In this document: positions 24,001-34,500 of the stretch, in pieces
Layout: each line of letters begins with the position of its first letter
How positions within the stretch are numbered: the stretch's first letter is position 1
Source of the DNA: Rhinopomastus cyanomelas
Lineage: Eukaryota; Chordata; Aves; Bucerotiformes; Rhinopomastidae
Assembly (NCBI GenBank): GCA_013400115.1
Contig: VXBP01002421.1
Coordinates: 372,001 to 436,000 of the forward strand
Direction of reading: 5' to 3'
DNA: 64,000 bases
Program-made: the position numbers and the translations under genes
The notes under the pieces: model-generated
What the model saw: only the letters and a program-made list of their open reading frames with translations
Database searches by the model: none
Told to the model about the DNA's origin: nothing

Positions 24001-27000
24001 CTCTGGTGACCTTGAGGGACACAAGGCATTCCTCACAGCGGAGCAGGAGCTACAGCAGAAGCTTACCTAGCAGCGTTGACACTGCCTCCACCGCACCATT
24101 GTAGATCTCTCTGCTATGAGAAGGCAGCACCATCTCCCACAGGCCCTGAGCGTAGTTGATGACCTGGAAGTAGCCACAGGTGGACAGTGCCCACCATACA
24201 GACCAGCACAGCAAGGTCCGGGAGGAGTAGCACTGCAGGAAGTCCTGCCAGAGATCTCTAAGCACCTTTATGATGTCCATTTTCTGCTCCTGTGCAGACT
24301 GGAAAAGGAAGGGGAGAGAAATGTTAGTCTCCATGTATAAACACTCCACACTGCTCCACAAAATTGAAGCTTTCAAGTGATTTGATCACTTGTGAGTGAC
24401 AGTGCCTCTCTTGGACACAAATGAACAGAAAGTTTCCCCATCCCGTGGTCTCAGAAGCTGGTCTCTGCGCCAGCCAGGGCTGTCTCCTTCCATGAAGACA
24501 CAGGGCTCAGACCCAAAACCCCCTTGGTCTCTGGCTTTCTCAAGCAGAGAGCAGAAACTCCCAGATGTTAGAATTATATGAGAAATTGAATGGTACCGGA
24601 GAAGAGAGATGCAGAACAGGACATGATGTCCACTTTGACAAGACAGGATGAGAAGCCCATCATTCAAATCATAAATGCAAAAGGCATCACTGGCACTTTT
24701 AATTCCTGATCCAAATTTGACAGTGCAGAGAACACAAAAGCCACCAGATGAGCATTTCCCCACAAACAGTTCTGTAGCACTGTCATTCAGGGGTTATAAA
24801 TATTCAAAGAGGCAAACTCATAACACCATGCTCTACCCTGTTAGTGCTCACCAGGGGTCGGAGGTGAGATGCTGCCTGAGGGATCTAAAGAGAAACTGAA
24901 GAGAAGGCTCTGAGGGGACCTTATAGCAAACTTGAACATCTGAAAGGGGCCTGTCAATCAGAAGACTGGGGAAGAACTGTTCATGGAACGACAGGATGAG
25001 GGGCAATGGCTTTAAGCTGGAAAAGGGTGTATTTAGGCTGGATACCAAGAAAAAGTTCTTTAATGTGAGGATGATGGACCACTGGAACAGGTTGCCTGAA
25101 GAGGCAGTTGAGACCTCATCCCCGGAGATATTAAAGGTCAGGCTTGATGGGCTCTGAGCAATCTCTTCTAGTTGGAGATGTCCTTGCTTGTTGTAGGAGG
25201 TTGGACGAGATGACCTTTGGATGTTCCTTGCAACCCGACAGGTTCTATGAAGCCACGGCAGCTGCTGTACATACAAGCGCTCTGGCTAACAGCAGGAGAT
25301 AAAAACAAAGGTTTTCCCTACAAACATTTCTAGAAAGAGCACGAGGAGATGCAGACACTTGGAGTAGTTTGAAACAGAAGAAATAAACTCAAAATAGGTC
25401 AGTTCTAACCAGAGAGGCCAACAACAAATGAAAAATTGCTTTTCATGTGGAGGCTGTTGCAGTCCTGTTCCCAAGCATGTTACTGCAACAGCAGCAGAGA
25501 GAGGAGCGTGTCTCTACCACGCGCACAGAGCCGCCGGTCACCTGTGCCGCACGCACGCACACACACGTGCAAAGGCACACACCAGGCAAGACTCTGCTTG
25601 TGTGAGCCAGAGCAAAGGCCACTTCCTGGTAGACTAGACAGAGCCCTGAGGGCCCACCCAGCAGGGGAACATCCAGGACTGAGCTATTGCACATTGTCCT
25701 GTCACATGTCCAGTTCCAGCACGGTTTCCAGACAACAGCACTAACTTTGAGCTCTTGGTGTTATGCTCTTTCTCTAGGGGGAATCATGCACAGTGTGTCT
25801 GGAAAAACCTACTCTCCATGAGCAATAAAACTAATTGTCAGGTGTTCCTACACAAATCCCAAAGACCACAGCCCAATTTGGTCCTGAACTCCCTCTTCTG
25901 CAGCCTTCAAAGCATCCCCAATTTCTAAGCATCTTTATTAAACAGCACACAGTCCTGCTGCAGCTTTGCCAACAGCCAAATGCACAGTCCACCTGCAGAT
26001 GCTGTTCCTCCAGAGCACAACAGAACAAGCTGGGAAGAGGTCAGCTTGAAGTGTGTGACTTCAGCAGTGTAAATCCCATACATATGTCACATGAGGCTCC
26101 AGTTCAGGCACAGGAAAATACGGGAAGGGAGAATCACAGAAAGGGATTGGAAGGGACCTAAAAAGATCATCTAGTCCAATCCCCCTGCCACAGCAGGATC
26201 ACCTACATCAAGTTGCACCAGAACATGTCCAGGTGGGTTTTATACATCTCCAGTGAAGGAGACTCCACAACCTTCCTAGGCAGCCTGTTCCAGTGCTCTG
26301 TCACCCTCACTGTGAAGAAGTTCCTTCTCATATTGATGTGGAACCTCCTATGTTCCAGCTCCCTTGTCCTGTCATTGGATGCCACTGAGCAGAGCCTGGC
26401 TCCATCCTCCTGACACCCACTCTTTCCATGTTTACAAACATTAATGAGGTCACTCCTCAGCCTCCTTTTTTCCAAGCTCAAGAGACCCAGCTCCCTCAGC
26501 CTTTCCTTATCAAGGAGATGCTCCACTCCCTTCAGCATCTGTGTGGCTCTGTGCTGGACTCTCTCCAGCACTTCTGTGTTTTTCTGGAACTGAGGGCCCT
26601 AGAACTAGACCCAGTATTCCAGATGTGGTCTCACTGGAGCTATCACATATGCTGCAAAAGCTGACATGGCATGTGTCTGCTAAGCCAGAAAGGCCCCTCT
26701 GTCCTCCCACCACAGTGCAGGTCTTCTTCAGTACAGTGACTCACCCAGCCTTGCATCTATGTTCCTGAAATATGCCTGCTGTTCCCCTAATAAGAAGGTC
26801 TATCATCACAGGCCAATGCTTCTCAGCTTTCAGCACCCCGCATCACAAAGCCCTGGAGTCATACACGTGTATTGGCGAGGAACCACCCTTGCTCTCACAC
26901 GGTGGGGCCAAGGTGAGCCAAAGGGCTAAGTCATTTACTTTATATTAATAGCTGGCACAGAATTTGTGCCAGTGCTGAGGGCTAACAAATGCCCTTCAGC

Positions 27001-29283
27001 ATTCAAGTAGAACATAGTCCAGAATGCCGTTGCTCACACGAGCCCATGCTGTATGGGGCAGTATTAGGACCCTGGAATGTTAATACCTTTCATTCCCAGC
27101 TGTAGCTGGAAGAAGGTGAAAACAGCCGCCCCCAACCCAACTAACCAGGGCTTACTTTCCAAGGGGAATACCCATTAGCTAAGTAAACCAGCCACCATGC
27201 CTACCCCGGCTTGTTGTCAGAACGAGCACAACCTCCTCCTGGATGAGCAGCCAGGCTGATCTCTCCCCAGGGCCCCAAAACCCCCCGGAGCAGCCTGGCA
27301 GGGATCTGCCCAGCAGGCAAATACACGCACCTATCTGTCCTCAAAACTAGAGGCTGTTTGCTCATAAACTTGTGAGCCCCAACACAGGCTCCTTCACACT
27401 TATTGTTATGAAAGTGACTTGTGGCCCACAAAAACCACGGTGCTCCCATGGCCTGCATGAAGCTGCTATGTAGAGAGGTTTCTTACAACACATTACTGGC
27501 TACTACTGAAACCTGGTGGGATGGTTCCCACGACTGCAATGTAGGGATAGATGGGCACAAGCTCTTCAGGAAGGACAGGCAGGGAAGGAGAGGAGGAGGT
27601 GTTGCCCTCTATATCAGTGATCAGCTGGGATCAGTGGAGCTCCACCTGGGNTGGGATGAAGCCCTTGAGGAAAGAGGGGCCCAGGACAGCTGGTTAGTAG
27701 TCAAGGATCACCTCCTCCGTGTCCAGGAGCAATGTATACCCACAAAGAGGAAAGCAGGGAAGAATGCTAGAAGGCCTGCCTGGCTGAGCAAGGAGCTCCT
27801 GGACATGCTGTCACACAAAAAGCAACTCTACAAGGAGTGGAAGGGAGGACAGCTAGAATGGGGGGTATGTAAGGAAGCTGCCCAGACAGCTAGAGATCTG
27901 GTTAGGAAAGTGAGGGCACAGTTTGAGTTGGACCTAGCCAGGGAGGTCAAAGGGAACACCAAGGATTGCTACAGGTATATGAATGGTAAAAAGAAGTCTA
28001 GGGAAGGTGTGGGCCCCTAGCCACAGGGCACATCCAGAAGCCCACTGGTAGTTTGGCCATACAGATGGTTTTTAGCAGTTCAGAGATGCCCCTTACTGTC
28101 TTTGTACCACTGAACAGCAATTAGATGCACAGGGAATTTTAATCACAGCCCCGTGCGGCACACAGAACAGCTTTAGAGACGGTAAAGAGCAGCTTCCCGT
28201 GCCCCAGCGAAAGGAAACCCAGAACAGGTTGGTGCCATTAAACAAGGAAGCAAGAGTAAGCAATGGGGAAAGTTTTGCTGTTGGGTATCACATCTCTGCT
28301 CCTGTGTACATGCAGGTGTGCCTGTGTACACACGCACGACGAGGCACGAGAGCCGCCGCTTCTACTTCTTCTACTACGCAAAGAGCAGAGCTCACCTGTT
28401 TCTCTGCTGAATTACTCTCCCCATTTAAGGGAACTTTTGCCTCATCCTCCCAGCCGGGTGTCCTCTGCAAGTTGGGATGATCTTGGACAGCTGATCCATT
28501 TTTACAATCGATGACCTTCATTTCACAGCCGAGCTGCTGTCTGGAGATGTGAAAGAAGAGGCTTTTTTGCGGCATGGGCAGGAACCAGGCTGTGCCAAAG
28601 GCGATGGATATGCTGGTTAAGGAGATAACGTTCAAGTGGAAGAGCGACCATCCTGCAACCGACACGAGGACTTGCCCGGACAAAGAGCCCACTGTGTAGC
28701 CCACCAAGGTGGCACTCCGGCAGTAGCTGGTGACCTTCTGGTACAAGTTGACATCAACAACACTGTAGATGTAGGAGTAATAGGCTATGTCAGTGGCAGT
28801 CCCCATCCCATAGAAGAACTCGAGGAACTGGACTGCCCGCAGCCCCTGGGCGTACAGCAGCATGAACCAGGTGACAATAAGGCTCAGGCCCTGCAGCAGG
28901 ATCACGGGCTTGTACCGCAGGTAATCCGTGGCCAGGAACACCGGGAACAGCAGCGCCAGGTACGAGTAAGTCCACACTGGGTAGATCTCGTTGAACACCT
29001 GCAAAGGAGTTAGAGCCACGGCAGTCACCACCAGCACCCTCCAACAACACGGGGAACAAGAGCGGGCGGGAAGCAGGGGGAGGCGTGCGGGACGCCGGTG
29101 CCGCGGTACCTGGGTCTCGGAGAGGTTTTTTTTTGGCCCCAGCAGGTAGCGGGTGAGGAAGGGCTCGGAGGGCCGCACGCTGCAGAAGAAGCCGTAGGCG
29201 CACAGCAGCCCCGTGGCCAGCGCCCAGCAGCACCTGCCGCCGCCGCCGCCGTCCGCCCGGGCGGAGCGCAGATCCCCCGCCAT
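17883..29283 (-). CDS. SLC19A2: SLC19A2 (thiamine transporter 1, THTR-1), complete CDS in six exons
   Basis: High-affinity thiamine transporter of the SLC19 (reduced folate carrier) family, a 12-helix plasma-membrane protein; loss in humans causes thiamine-responsive megaloblastic anaemia. Exons on the - strand: 29283-29110, 28998-28396, 24298-24067, 19454-19262, 18372-18231 and 18008-17883. All borders are AG/GT and phases fit; 489 codons plus stop (human 497). Family marks: RPSEPFLTRYLLGP in helix 1, the glycosylation site NLS at residue 53, FLATDYLRYKP, LYAQGL, SYCRSATLVG, FLPMPQKSLFF before the central loop, then CWSVWWALSTCGYFQV opening the second six-helix half. The central loop and the last 20 residues are the least conserved. 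The ATG has a strong context (GGCATGG) and lies in a CpG island. Confidence 0.98.
18231..18372 (-). CDS. SLC19A2: SLC19A2 exon 5
   Basis: 142 nt. It completes a Thr codon, then reads FQIATNLSVERYALVFGVNT and the helix ALQTLLTVIVVDASGLGLD. Donor GTATGA. Nearly identical to the mammalian exon. Confidence 0.97.
18849..18882 (+). repeat. 17-bp tandem duplication
   Basis: TCAGCAGCAGCTGTGAC occurs twice in direct succession in SLC19A2 intron 4. Confidence 0.85.
19262..19454 (-). CDS. SLC19A2: SLC19A2 exon 4
   Basis: 193 nt between acceptor CCTTGCAG and donor GTGAGT. It encodes two helices with VGYIKTSWATWGEV between them, ending YVVFRIIYMLLITIA. Confidence 0.97.
21033..21530. mobile_element. candidate solo LTR, ERVL-like
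   Basis: A 498-bp segment in SLC19A2 intron 3 that starts TGTCTAAG and ends CATGACA, so TGTC and GACA form short inverted ends. The flanking 5-mers are TGTTT (21028-21032) and GGTTT (21531-21535), 4 of 5 identical, as for a decayed 5-bp target duplication. No coding content. Assignment rests on these ends only. Confidence 0.45.
22057..22590 (-). repeat. CR1 LINE, 3' part
   Basis: Reverse CR1 in SLC19A2 intron 3. The tail GAATCACAGAACACTAGTGG is at its left end and the ORF2 C-terminus (RVQRRATKMMKGEGHLP) at its right. Confidence 0.92.
24067..24298 (-). CDS. SLC19A2: SLC19A2 exon 3
   Basis: 232 nt, acceptor TTTTCCAG, donor GTAAGC. It encodes the end of the central loop and helix 7 (LCWSVWWALSTCGYFQV), then YNGAVEAVSTLLG. 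Confidence 0.97.
24885..25252 (+). repeat. CR1 LINE 3' end, + oriented, divergent subfamily
   Basis: + oriented CR1-type sequence (GAAGAACTGTTCATGGAACG, ACCACTGGAACAGGTTGCC, GTTGGACGAGATGACCTTTG, tail GGTTCTATGA). It belongs to the same subfamily as the copy at 29.6 kb. Confidence 0.82.
25540..25585. repeat. CA-rich simple repeat
   Basis: Impure CA/CG dinucleotide tract (GCACGCACGCACACACACGT and following). Confidence 0.6.
26131..26642 (-). repeat. CR1 LINE, 3' part
   Basis: Reverse CR1 in SLC19A2 intron 2. Tail-proximal GGGATTGGAAGGGACC at the left; - strand reading MLERVQHRATQMLKGVEHL at the right. Confidence 0.92.
27484..28019 (+). repeat. CR1 LINE, ORF2 endonuclease region (internally deleted)
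   Basis: + oriented. Residues read ETWWDGSHDCNVGIDGHKLF then GRRGGGVALYI, the N-terminal part of the CR1 APE-type endonuclease. After a single N at 27651 the frame continues in the spacer between endonuclease and RT (ARRPAWLSKELLDMLSHKKQ). The rest of the endonuclease is missing exactly at the N. Confidence 0.9.
28396..28998 (-). CDS. SLC19A2: SLC19A2 exon 2
   Basis: 603 nt, 201 whole codons, acceptor CTTTGCAG, donor GTGAGC. It encodes helices 2-6 and most of the central cytoplasmic loop, with VFNEIYPVWTYSYLALLFPV at its start. Confidence 0.98.
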
Positions 29284-29560
29284 GCCGAGCCGAGCCGAGC
29301 TGGGCCTGGCCGGGCCGGGAGCGCTACCGGGACCGCACGGGCCCGTCCCGGGTCACCTCCCCCACCGCTCCCCAAAGGCACCTCCAGCCGCCGCCGGCGC
29401 GCGGGAAGGCGGGGCTACGCGCTGCGCTCTGATTGGGCCCGGCCGCCTCCGTTCCTCAAGCCGGCCAATGGAGCGCGGGGGGCGAGGCGGCCGTGGCGGG
29501 AGCGGCGCACGTGGGGGAGCGGGGTCGGGGGGCTGGGTTGTAGCGGGGTGGTAGTTGTCT
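29040..29560 (-). promoter_or_regulatory. SLC19A2: CpG island / SLC19A2 promoter
   Basis: Dense CpG around exon 1. Upstream of the ATG on the - strand lie an inverted CCAAT box (ATTGG 29432-29436), a + strand CCAAT (29465-29469) and a palindromic E-box CACGTG (29508-29513). No TATA box is seen, so a dispersed housekeeping-type promoter is likely, with start sites somewhere in 29290-29430. Confidence 0.8.
29110..29283 (-). CDS. SLC19A2: SLC19A2 exon 1
   Basis: 174 nt, 58 codons from ATG 29283-29281 to donor GTACCG (GT at 29109-29108). A short Gly-rich N-terminus precedes helix 1. The following intron is only 111 nt and has no in-frame stop, so a naive open frame runs through it; the exon border is set by the conserved join ...NLSETQ/VFNEIYPVW. 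Confidence 0.95.
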
Positions 29561-29617
29561 TCAAGGGAGCCCCCTTAAAGCGCCGAACAGCGCGTTTATG
29601 GGCTTCGGCACATTCCT

Positions 29618-30043
29618 GACCGGAGCGTGTCAGAAGGCTGCGGAAGAACTGTTCACAGGGACACGGAAGAACAGGGCGGGGGGGGCATGGTTTTAAGCTG
29701 CAAAAGAGTAGGTTTAGGCTGGACATGAGGAAAACCTTTAATGTGAGGGTGGTGGATCACTGGAACGTGTTGCCTGTGGAGGTGGTGGAGGCCCCATCGT
29801 GGAGCCACACATGGTCAGACTGGATGGGGCTCTGAGCGATCTGTTCTAGTTAAGAGATATCCCTGCTTGTTGTAGGGGGTTGGACTATCACAGAATTACT
29901 GAGGCTGGAAAAGACCTCTAAGATCGTCAAATCCGGCCTATGACCTAACATCACCACAACCTAGACCATGGCACTAAGTGCCACGTCCAGACTAGATGAC
30001 CTTTGGAGGTCCCTTCCAACCCAATACAGTCTGTGATTCTGTT
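29618..30043 (+). repeat. CR1 LINE 3' end, interrupted by a nested CR1
   Basis: + oriented CR1 (GAAGAACTGTTCACAGGGAC ... GTTGGACTA / GATGACCTTTGGAGG ... tail GTGATTCTG), split by a reverse fragment at 29888-29989. Confidence 0.88.
29888..29989 (-). repeat. nested CR1 3' fragment with 5-bp target duplication
   Basis: 102-bp reverse CR1 tail (TCACAGAATTACTGAGGCTG ... CACTAAGTGCCACGTCCA) inserted in the copy above. GACTA is present on both sides (29883-29887 and 29990-29994), and removing one copy plus the insert restores the continuous CR1 sequence TTGGACTAGATGACC. Confidence 0.8.
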
Positions 30044-30078
30044 TTCGAAACTGGCTGTCAAAGAGCAGTGCAGCAGAG

Positions 30079-30166
30079 CCCTAGTGAGTTCTGAGGTGTC
30101 CACCCACCCTAGTGAGTTCTGAGGTGTCCACCCACCCTAGTGAGTGCTGAGGTGTCCACCCACCCT
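30079..30166 (+). repeat. 30-bp tandem repeat, three copies
   Basis: Unit CCCTAGTGAGTTCTGAGGTG plus TCCACCCACC, repeated three times with one T/G change in the third copy. Confidence 0.9.
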
Positions 30167-30509
30167 CAGTTCCTCATGTCCCCTTTCCACTAAGGGGCAG
30201 GTATGAGGCTTTCCTTAGAACCATCTCAACAATGAGATCTTTTCCCTGCTGTGCATGGTTTTTTTTTCCAGGCCCAAATGCTTTTGGCTGCTAACCTCTG
30301 TTCCCTGTAGCAGAGTGAGAGCAAGAATCTCTCCTGTGGTTTAATGGAAGTTCCCCAGTTGTGCAGTATTAGACAAGGAGGGGAAAAGTAGAACGATTAC
30401 ACTGAAAGAAATAATCTAAAATTTCACCCAGGACTACTATTTTTTTTTTTCAGTTTTGCTCGTGTTTCTCTAAAATATTTGCATTTACGTGATGCTTGGG
30501 GACATGATG

Positions 30510-30597
30510 TAGTGGTTATCTGGCAGTGCTGGGTCAGTGGTTGTACTGGATGATTTTGAAGTTCTCTTTCAACCAAAGTGCTTCTGTGATTCCGTGT
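30510..30597 (+). repeat. old CR1 3'-end remnant
   Basis: Diverged + strand tail (GTTGTACTGGATGATTTTGA, TTCAACCAAAGTGCTTCTG, GTGATTC). Confidence 0.65.
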
Positions 30598-30599
30598 TC

Positions 30600-32140
30600 T
30601 GCTACTCAGTCTATCTCATGTTGTCTTTTCTATCTACCTGCTTTGCATTTCCCTGTGCTCATCTGCCTTCATCTCCAACACAGCTACAGCTTGCTCCCCG
30701 AATTGGCTGATGCTATAGCAAGTTTGCACCAGGAGTCAGCCCTCCTGTCTGGGCAACTGCATATCCTTCCCCCTCGCTGGGGTCAGTGCTCAAGGAGGCA
30801 AAGTAGAAGCTCTCAGAGGGCATCTGGCCATACGTATCATGGGTGGGAAAGAACAAGTTCTTTTCAGTGCCAGAACAGATTCCCTTGAACTGCAGGATTG
30901 TATTAGGACCTCCATCATCACAAAATAGTGAACAACAGCTACCAAAGGTGTCGAGGCTGTAAGATGAATTAGCTGTCTGTAAATGCAGCTCAACATTTTG
31001 GCCCTGTACCGTCTGGCAGCAGTGGTTGGGCGCTTTCTGGCCATTTTCTGCATCTAGCAAAATCTCCTTTCACTTTTCTCAGGCCATTGCTCCTCATGTT
31101 TTATTTTCTTTACAGGTTTATTAGGAAAAAAAACTGTAAGAAAAAAATTGCCATTTCAGCAGAATTTCTCTTGAAGCAAGTCTCCAAAGATCAGCTGCCA
31201 TTAGCACTGGTTTGTGTGTTTTAACTTGCTTGGGCTTTTTCTTCTTTCTGTACCTAGCTATAGATGTAATAACCCCCTTTTGTTTCCCTAAGCTGCTCCA
31301 CTGCCTGGTAAATTCTATCAGAGACCACGCCTGGAGGCCTGGCTGCCCTCTTTCTGGTTCATGTTGCCATGGGGAAGCAAACAGAAACGCACGGGTGGGT
31401 CCCTGTCAGCGCTGAGCAGCCGCTCTGTTCCGCCGGCAGGTGCCTGAGCAGCAGATACGACAAGGAAGTGGCCTGGTAGCGTGGGGCAGAGTGCACCCTC
31501 CCACCCATCTGGGTCATCACAGCAAGCAGAGGCAGAAGGAAAGCGTGACACCGTGGAGCTCCCCTGGCACACCCTGCCTGCAAACAGCTCTGCCCACAAC
31601 TTCCAGGCTGCTCCCGGGATGGGATGGGCGGCCTCGGTCCTTTCCAACACAATCCCGAGAGCTGAGCCGCTGGAACTCAGTTGTTTCCAGGGCTTTGGCT
31701 GAGGTAAGAGGAGTTAGTTCGGCTTATCCTGTTTCCTTGAAGTGAGACTCAGTTGGTTGTGCAACCTAGATTTCTCCTGCAAACACTGCTCAAGTATAAA
31801 AACCAGCAGAGCGGAAAGTATTCCAGGTTTTCTAAGGGTTTCCATTGTTCTCAAAAGAACTCATCTCGTTTTGTTTACTCAGAATAGTTTTATCCTTTGG
31901 AAAAAAGATTATTCTCTGAATTTTTTAGTTCTGTCTTCCCTTTCCTAATCTTTCTCCCCATTTTCTCTCTCCATCTTGCCACACTACTATAAAGTAGATG
32001 AAAAGTGATGATAAAGGTCATAATAAAGAAAAACCTCAAAGCTTCTAATATTTTTTTCCAAGATGGAAGGCATAAGCTGGGAGAGAGAGTGTTTTCTCAC
32101 ACTTTATTTCCTTACTCTTACCAGATTCCTGTGTCTTTTA
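30600..32140. other. intergenic, no recognised gene
   Basis: Unique-looking sequence upstream of SLC19A2. Two overlapping - strand frames (30713-31060) stay open for about 110 and 87 codons but match nothing I recognise and lack splice or start context. Confidence 0.5.
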
Positions 32141-32331
32141 CAGAATCACAGCACATTAGGGATTGGAAGGGACCTCAAAAGATCATCCAGTCCAATCCCC
32201 CGGCCACAGCAGGATCACCTAGACCAAGTCACACAGGAACATGGCCAGGCGGGTTTTGGAGACTGCACAACCCCCGGGCAGTCAGTCCCAGTGCTCCTTC
32301 ACCCTCACCATGACAAAGTTCCTTCTCATAT
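32141..32331 (-). repeat. CR1 LINE 3' fragment
   Basis: Reverse CR1 tail (GAATCACAGCACATTAGGG) and adjoining 3' region with a small internal deletion (GGTTTTGGAGACTGCACAAC). Confidence 0.88.
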
Positions 32332-32644
32332 CTATCATTACCTCATGATAACTTTGACACTCGTATCCCCTTATCACCCAGAGCTGTCTCTCTGAGTCCT
32401 TCAGGTTGTAGGTGCAGTTCTTAACTCTGACACGTCTGTTCCAGTTGTATACTGGGTTTGTGTTTGGGATTGTTGTCATTGTGGTTGTTTTGTGTTTGGT
32501 TTTGTTTGTGATGTTGGGAACTGAAGAACTCCAGGAACTACTGTCTGAATGATTGCCAAGAGTAGAACAAAGTCACAGACTTTCACTTGGCAATAAAAAA
32601 TAATAGGATTTGGTAACAGAGCCAGTGATTACTTACAGAAGTGT

Positions 32645-33170
32645 TCCAGGCAGATTTGATGTGCAAAGAGACTCCACAATGTTCCCTGGGCAGCCCCTTC
32701 CCAGTGCTCCAGCACCTTCACTGTGAGGAAGTTCCTTCTCATATTGATGTGGAACCTCCTGTGTTCCAGCTCACACCCACTGCCCCTTGTCCTGTCATTA
32801 GGTGACACTGAGCAGAGCCTGGCTCCATCCTCCTGACACCCACCCTTCACAGATTTATAAACATTAATGAGGTCACTCCTCAGCCTCCTTTTTTCCAAGC
32901 TCAAGAAACCCAGCTCCCTCAGCCTTTCCTCATCAGGCAGATGTTCCACTCCCTTCATCATCTATGTGGCTCTGTGCAGAACTCTCTCAAGCAGTTCCGT
33001 GTCCCTCTGGAACTGAGGGGCTCAGAACTGGACACAATACTCCAGATGTGGTCTCACCAGGGCAGAGTAGAAGAGGAGGAGAACCTCTCTTGATCTGCTA
33101 ACTACTCCCATTCTGATCCAGCTCGGGATGCTGTTGGCCTTCTTGGCCACAAGGGCACATTCCTACCTCC
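32645..33170 (-). repeat. CR1 LINE fragment lacking its 3' tail
   Basis: Reverse CR1 ORF2 C-terminal region (- strand EHLPDEERLRELGFLSLEKR). It starts inside the element and lacks the GAATCATAG tail. Confidence 0.88.
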
Positions 33171-33377
33171 TGCTGAACAAGCACACAGCTTATTTTCTGT
33201 GTAAAAAGGAGTAATAGGAAGTTTAAATAAGTAAGTAGGAGCAGGAAAGAAATTCCCACCCTTCACCTGTAATTTTTAAAATTCCAACCCAAAATAACCT
33301 CACAGTTTCCTTTAGTATTGAACAATGACTGGTTTCATTCCAAAGGTCATTCATTTCCAGCTTCTCAGACAGGTGAT

Positions 33378-33600
33378 CATAGAATGGGTTAGATTGGAAG
33401 GGACCTCAGACATCATCTGATTCCAAACTCCTGCAATGGGTAGAGACGCTTCTTACGGACCAGGTTGCACAGAGACACATCCAACCTGGCCTTGAACACT
33501 TCCAGGTCAGGGGCATCCACAGCCTCCCTGAGCAACCTGTCCAATGTCTCATCAGCCTCACAGGAAAAAGTCCCTCTTAGTGCCTTGGAATTTTGTATTT
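33378..33600 (-). repeat. CR1 LINE 3' fragment, second subfamily
   Basis: Reverse CR1-type tail (TCATAGAATGGGTTAGATTGG ends adjacent to GGAAGGGACCTCAGACATC) with a 3' region unlike its neighbours (AACCTGGCCTTGAACACTTC). Confidence 0.75.
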
Positions 33601-33666
33601 TAGAGAGAGGAAGGGAGGACCAGCAGCCATCGTCGTAGGTATATAGCTGTCATCTGCTCAGTTGTC

Positions 33667-33772
33667 ACAGAATCATAGAGTCATAGAAATATTAGGGATT
33701 GGAAGGGACCTCAAAAGATCATCCAGTCCAATCCCCCTGCCACATCAGGATCACCCAGACCAAGTCATACAG
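33667..33772 (-). repeat. CR1 3' tail fused to another CR1
   Basis: About 106 bp of reverse CR1 tail (GAATCATAGAGTCATAG ... CAAGTCATACAG), joined directly to a copy of a different subfamily. Confidence 0.85.
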
Positions 33773-34500
33773 TCAGTCAGGGTTAGAAGGGACCACAGGA
33801 TCATCCAGTTCCAACTCCCCTGCCATGGGCAGGGACACCCCACCCTAGATCAGGCTGGCCAGAGCCCCATCCAGCCTGGCCTTAAACACCTCCAAGGACA
33901 GGGCCCCAACCACCTCCCTGGGCAACCCATTCCAGGCTCTCACCACTCTTACGGTGAAGAACTTCCTCCTCACATCCACTCTAAATCTACCCATCTCCAG
34001 CTTTGCTCCATTGCCCCTAGTCCTGTCACTATCTGACATCCTAAAAAGCCCCTCCCCAACCTTTTTGTAGGCCCACTTCAGACACTGGAAGGGCACAATA
34101 AGGTCACCTGGGAGCCTCCTCTTCTCCAGACTGAACAGCCCCAACTCTCTCAGTCTGGCCTCATAGGAGAGCTGCTCCAGCCCTCTGATCATCCTCGTGG
34201 CCCTCCTCTGCACTCGCTCCAGCACATCCACATCCCTCTTGTAATAAGAGCTCCAGAACTGGACGCAGTCCTCCAGGTGGGGTCTCACCAGAGTGGAGTA
34301 GAGGTGGAGAATCACCTCCCTCGACCTGCTGGCCACACTTCTCCTGATGCAGCCCAGGATCCAGTTTGCCTTCTGGGCCACAAGTGCACACTGCTGGCTC
34401 ATGTTGAGCTTTTGGTCCACAAGCACCCCCAAGTCCCTCTCCCCAGGGCTACTCCCCAGCCAGTCACTGCCCAGCCTGTACTTGTGCCCTGGAAGAGAAG
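33773..34500 (-). repeat. CR1 LINE, well-preserved ORF2 C-terminus
   Basis: Reverse CR1 whose - strand frame stays open from about 34597 to 33845. It contains ERDLGVLVDQKLNMSQQCAL, LVRPHLEDCVQFWSSYYKRD, RVQRRATRMIRGLEQLSYE and FSLEKRRLPGDLI, the typical CR1 C-terminus. It is the least decayed copy in the window but still lacks the RT catalytic region. Confidence 0.93.

Noticed and set aside
27421..28020. 199-codon + strand frame as a gene
   Set aside because: Endonuclease and spacer of CR1 ORF2 (ETWWDGSHD, GRRGGGVALYI) joined across an N.
28999..29110. Treating SLC19A2 exons 1 and 2 as one uninterrupted exon
   Set aside because: The 111-nt stretch has GT...AG ends and encodes sequence absent from the family, while the flanking residues join to the conserved NLSE--VFNEIYPVW. 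Intron retention is kept as a finding instead.
28636..29619. Long + strand frames opposite SLC19A2 exons 1 and 2
   Set aside because: Antisense shadows of coding, G+C-rich exons.
30713..31060. Two overlapping - strand frames (about 115 and 87 codons) as a possible processed pseudogene
   Set aside because: No protein match comes to mind, no poly-A tail or target duplication is visible, and neither frame is clearly favoured. A translated database search would settle it.
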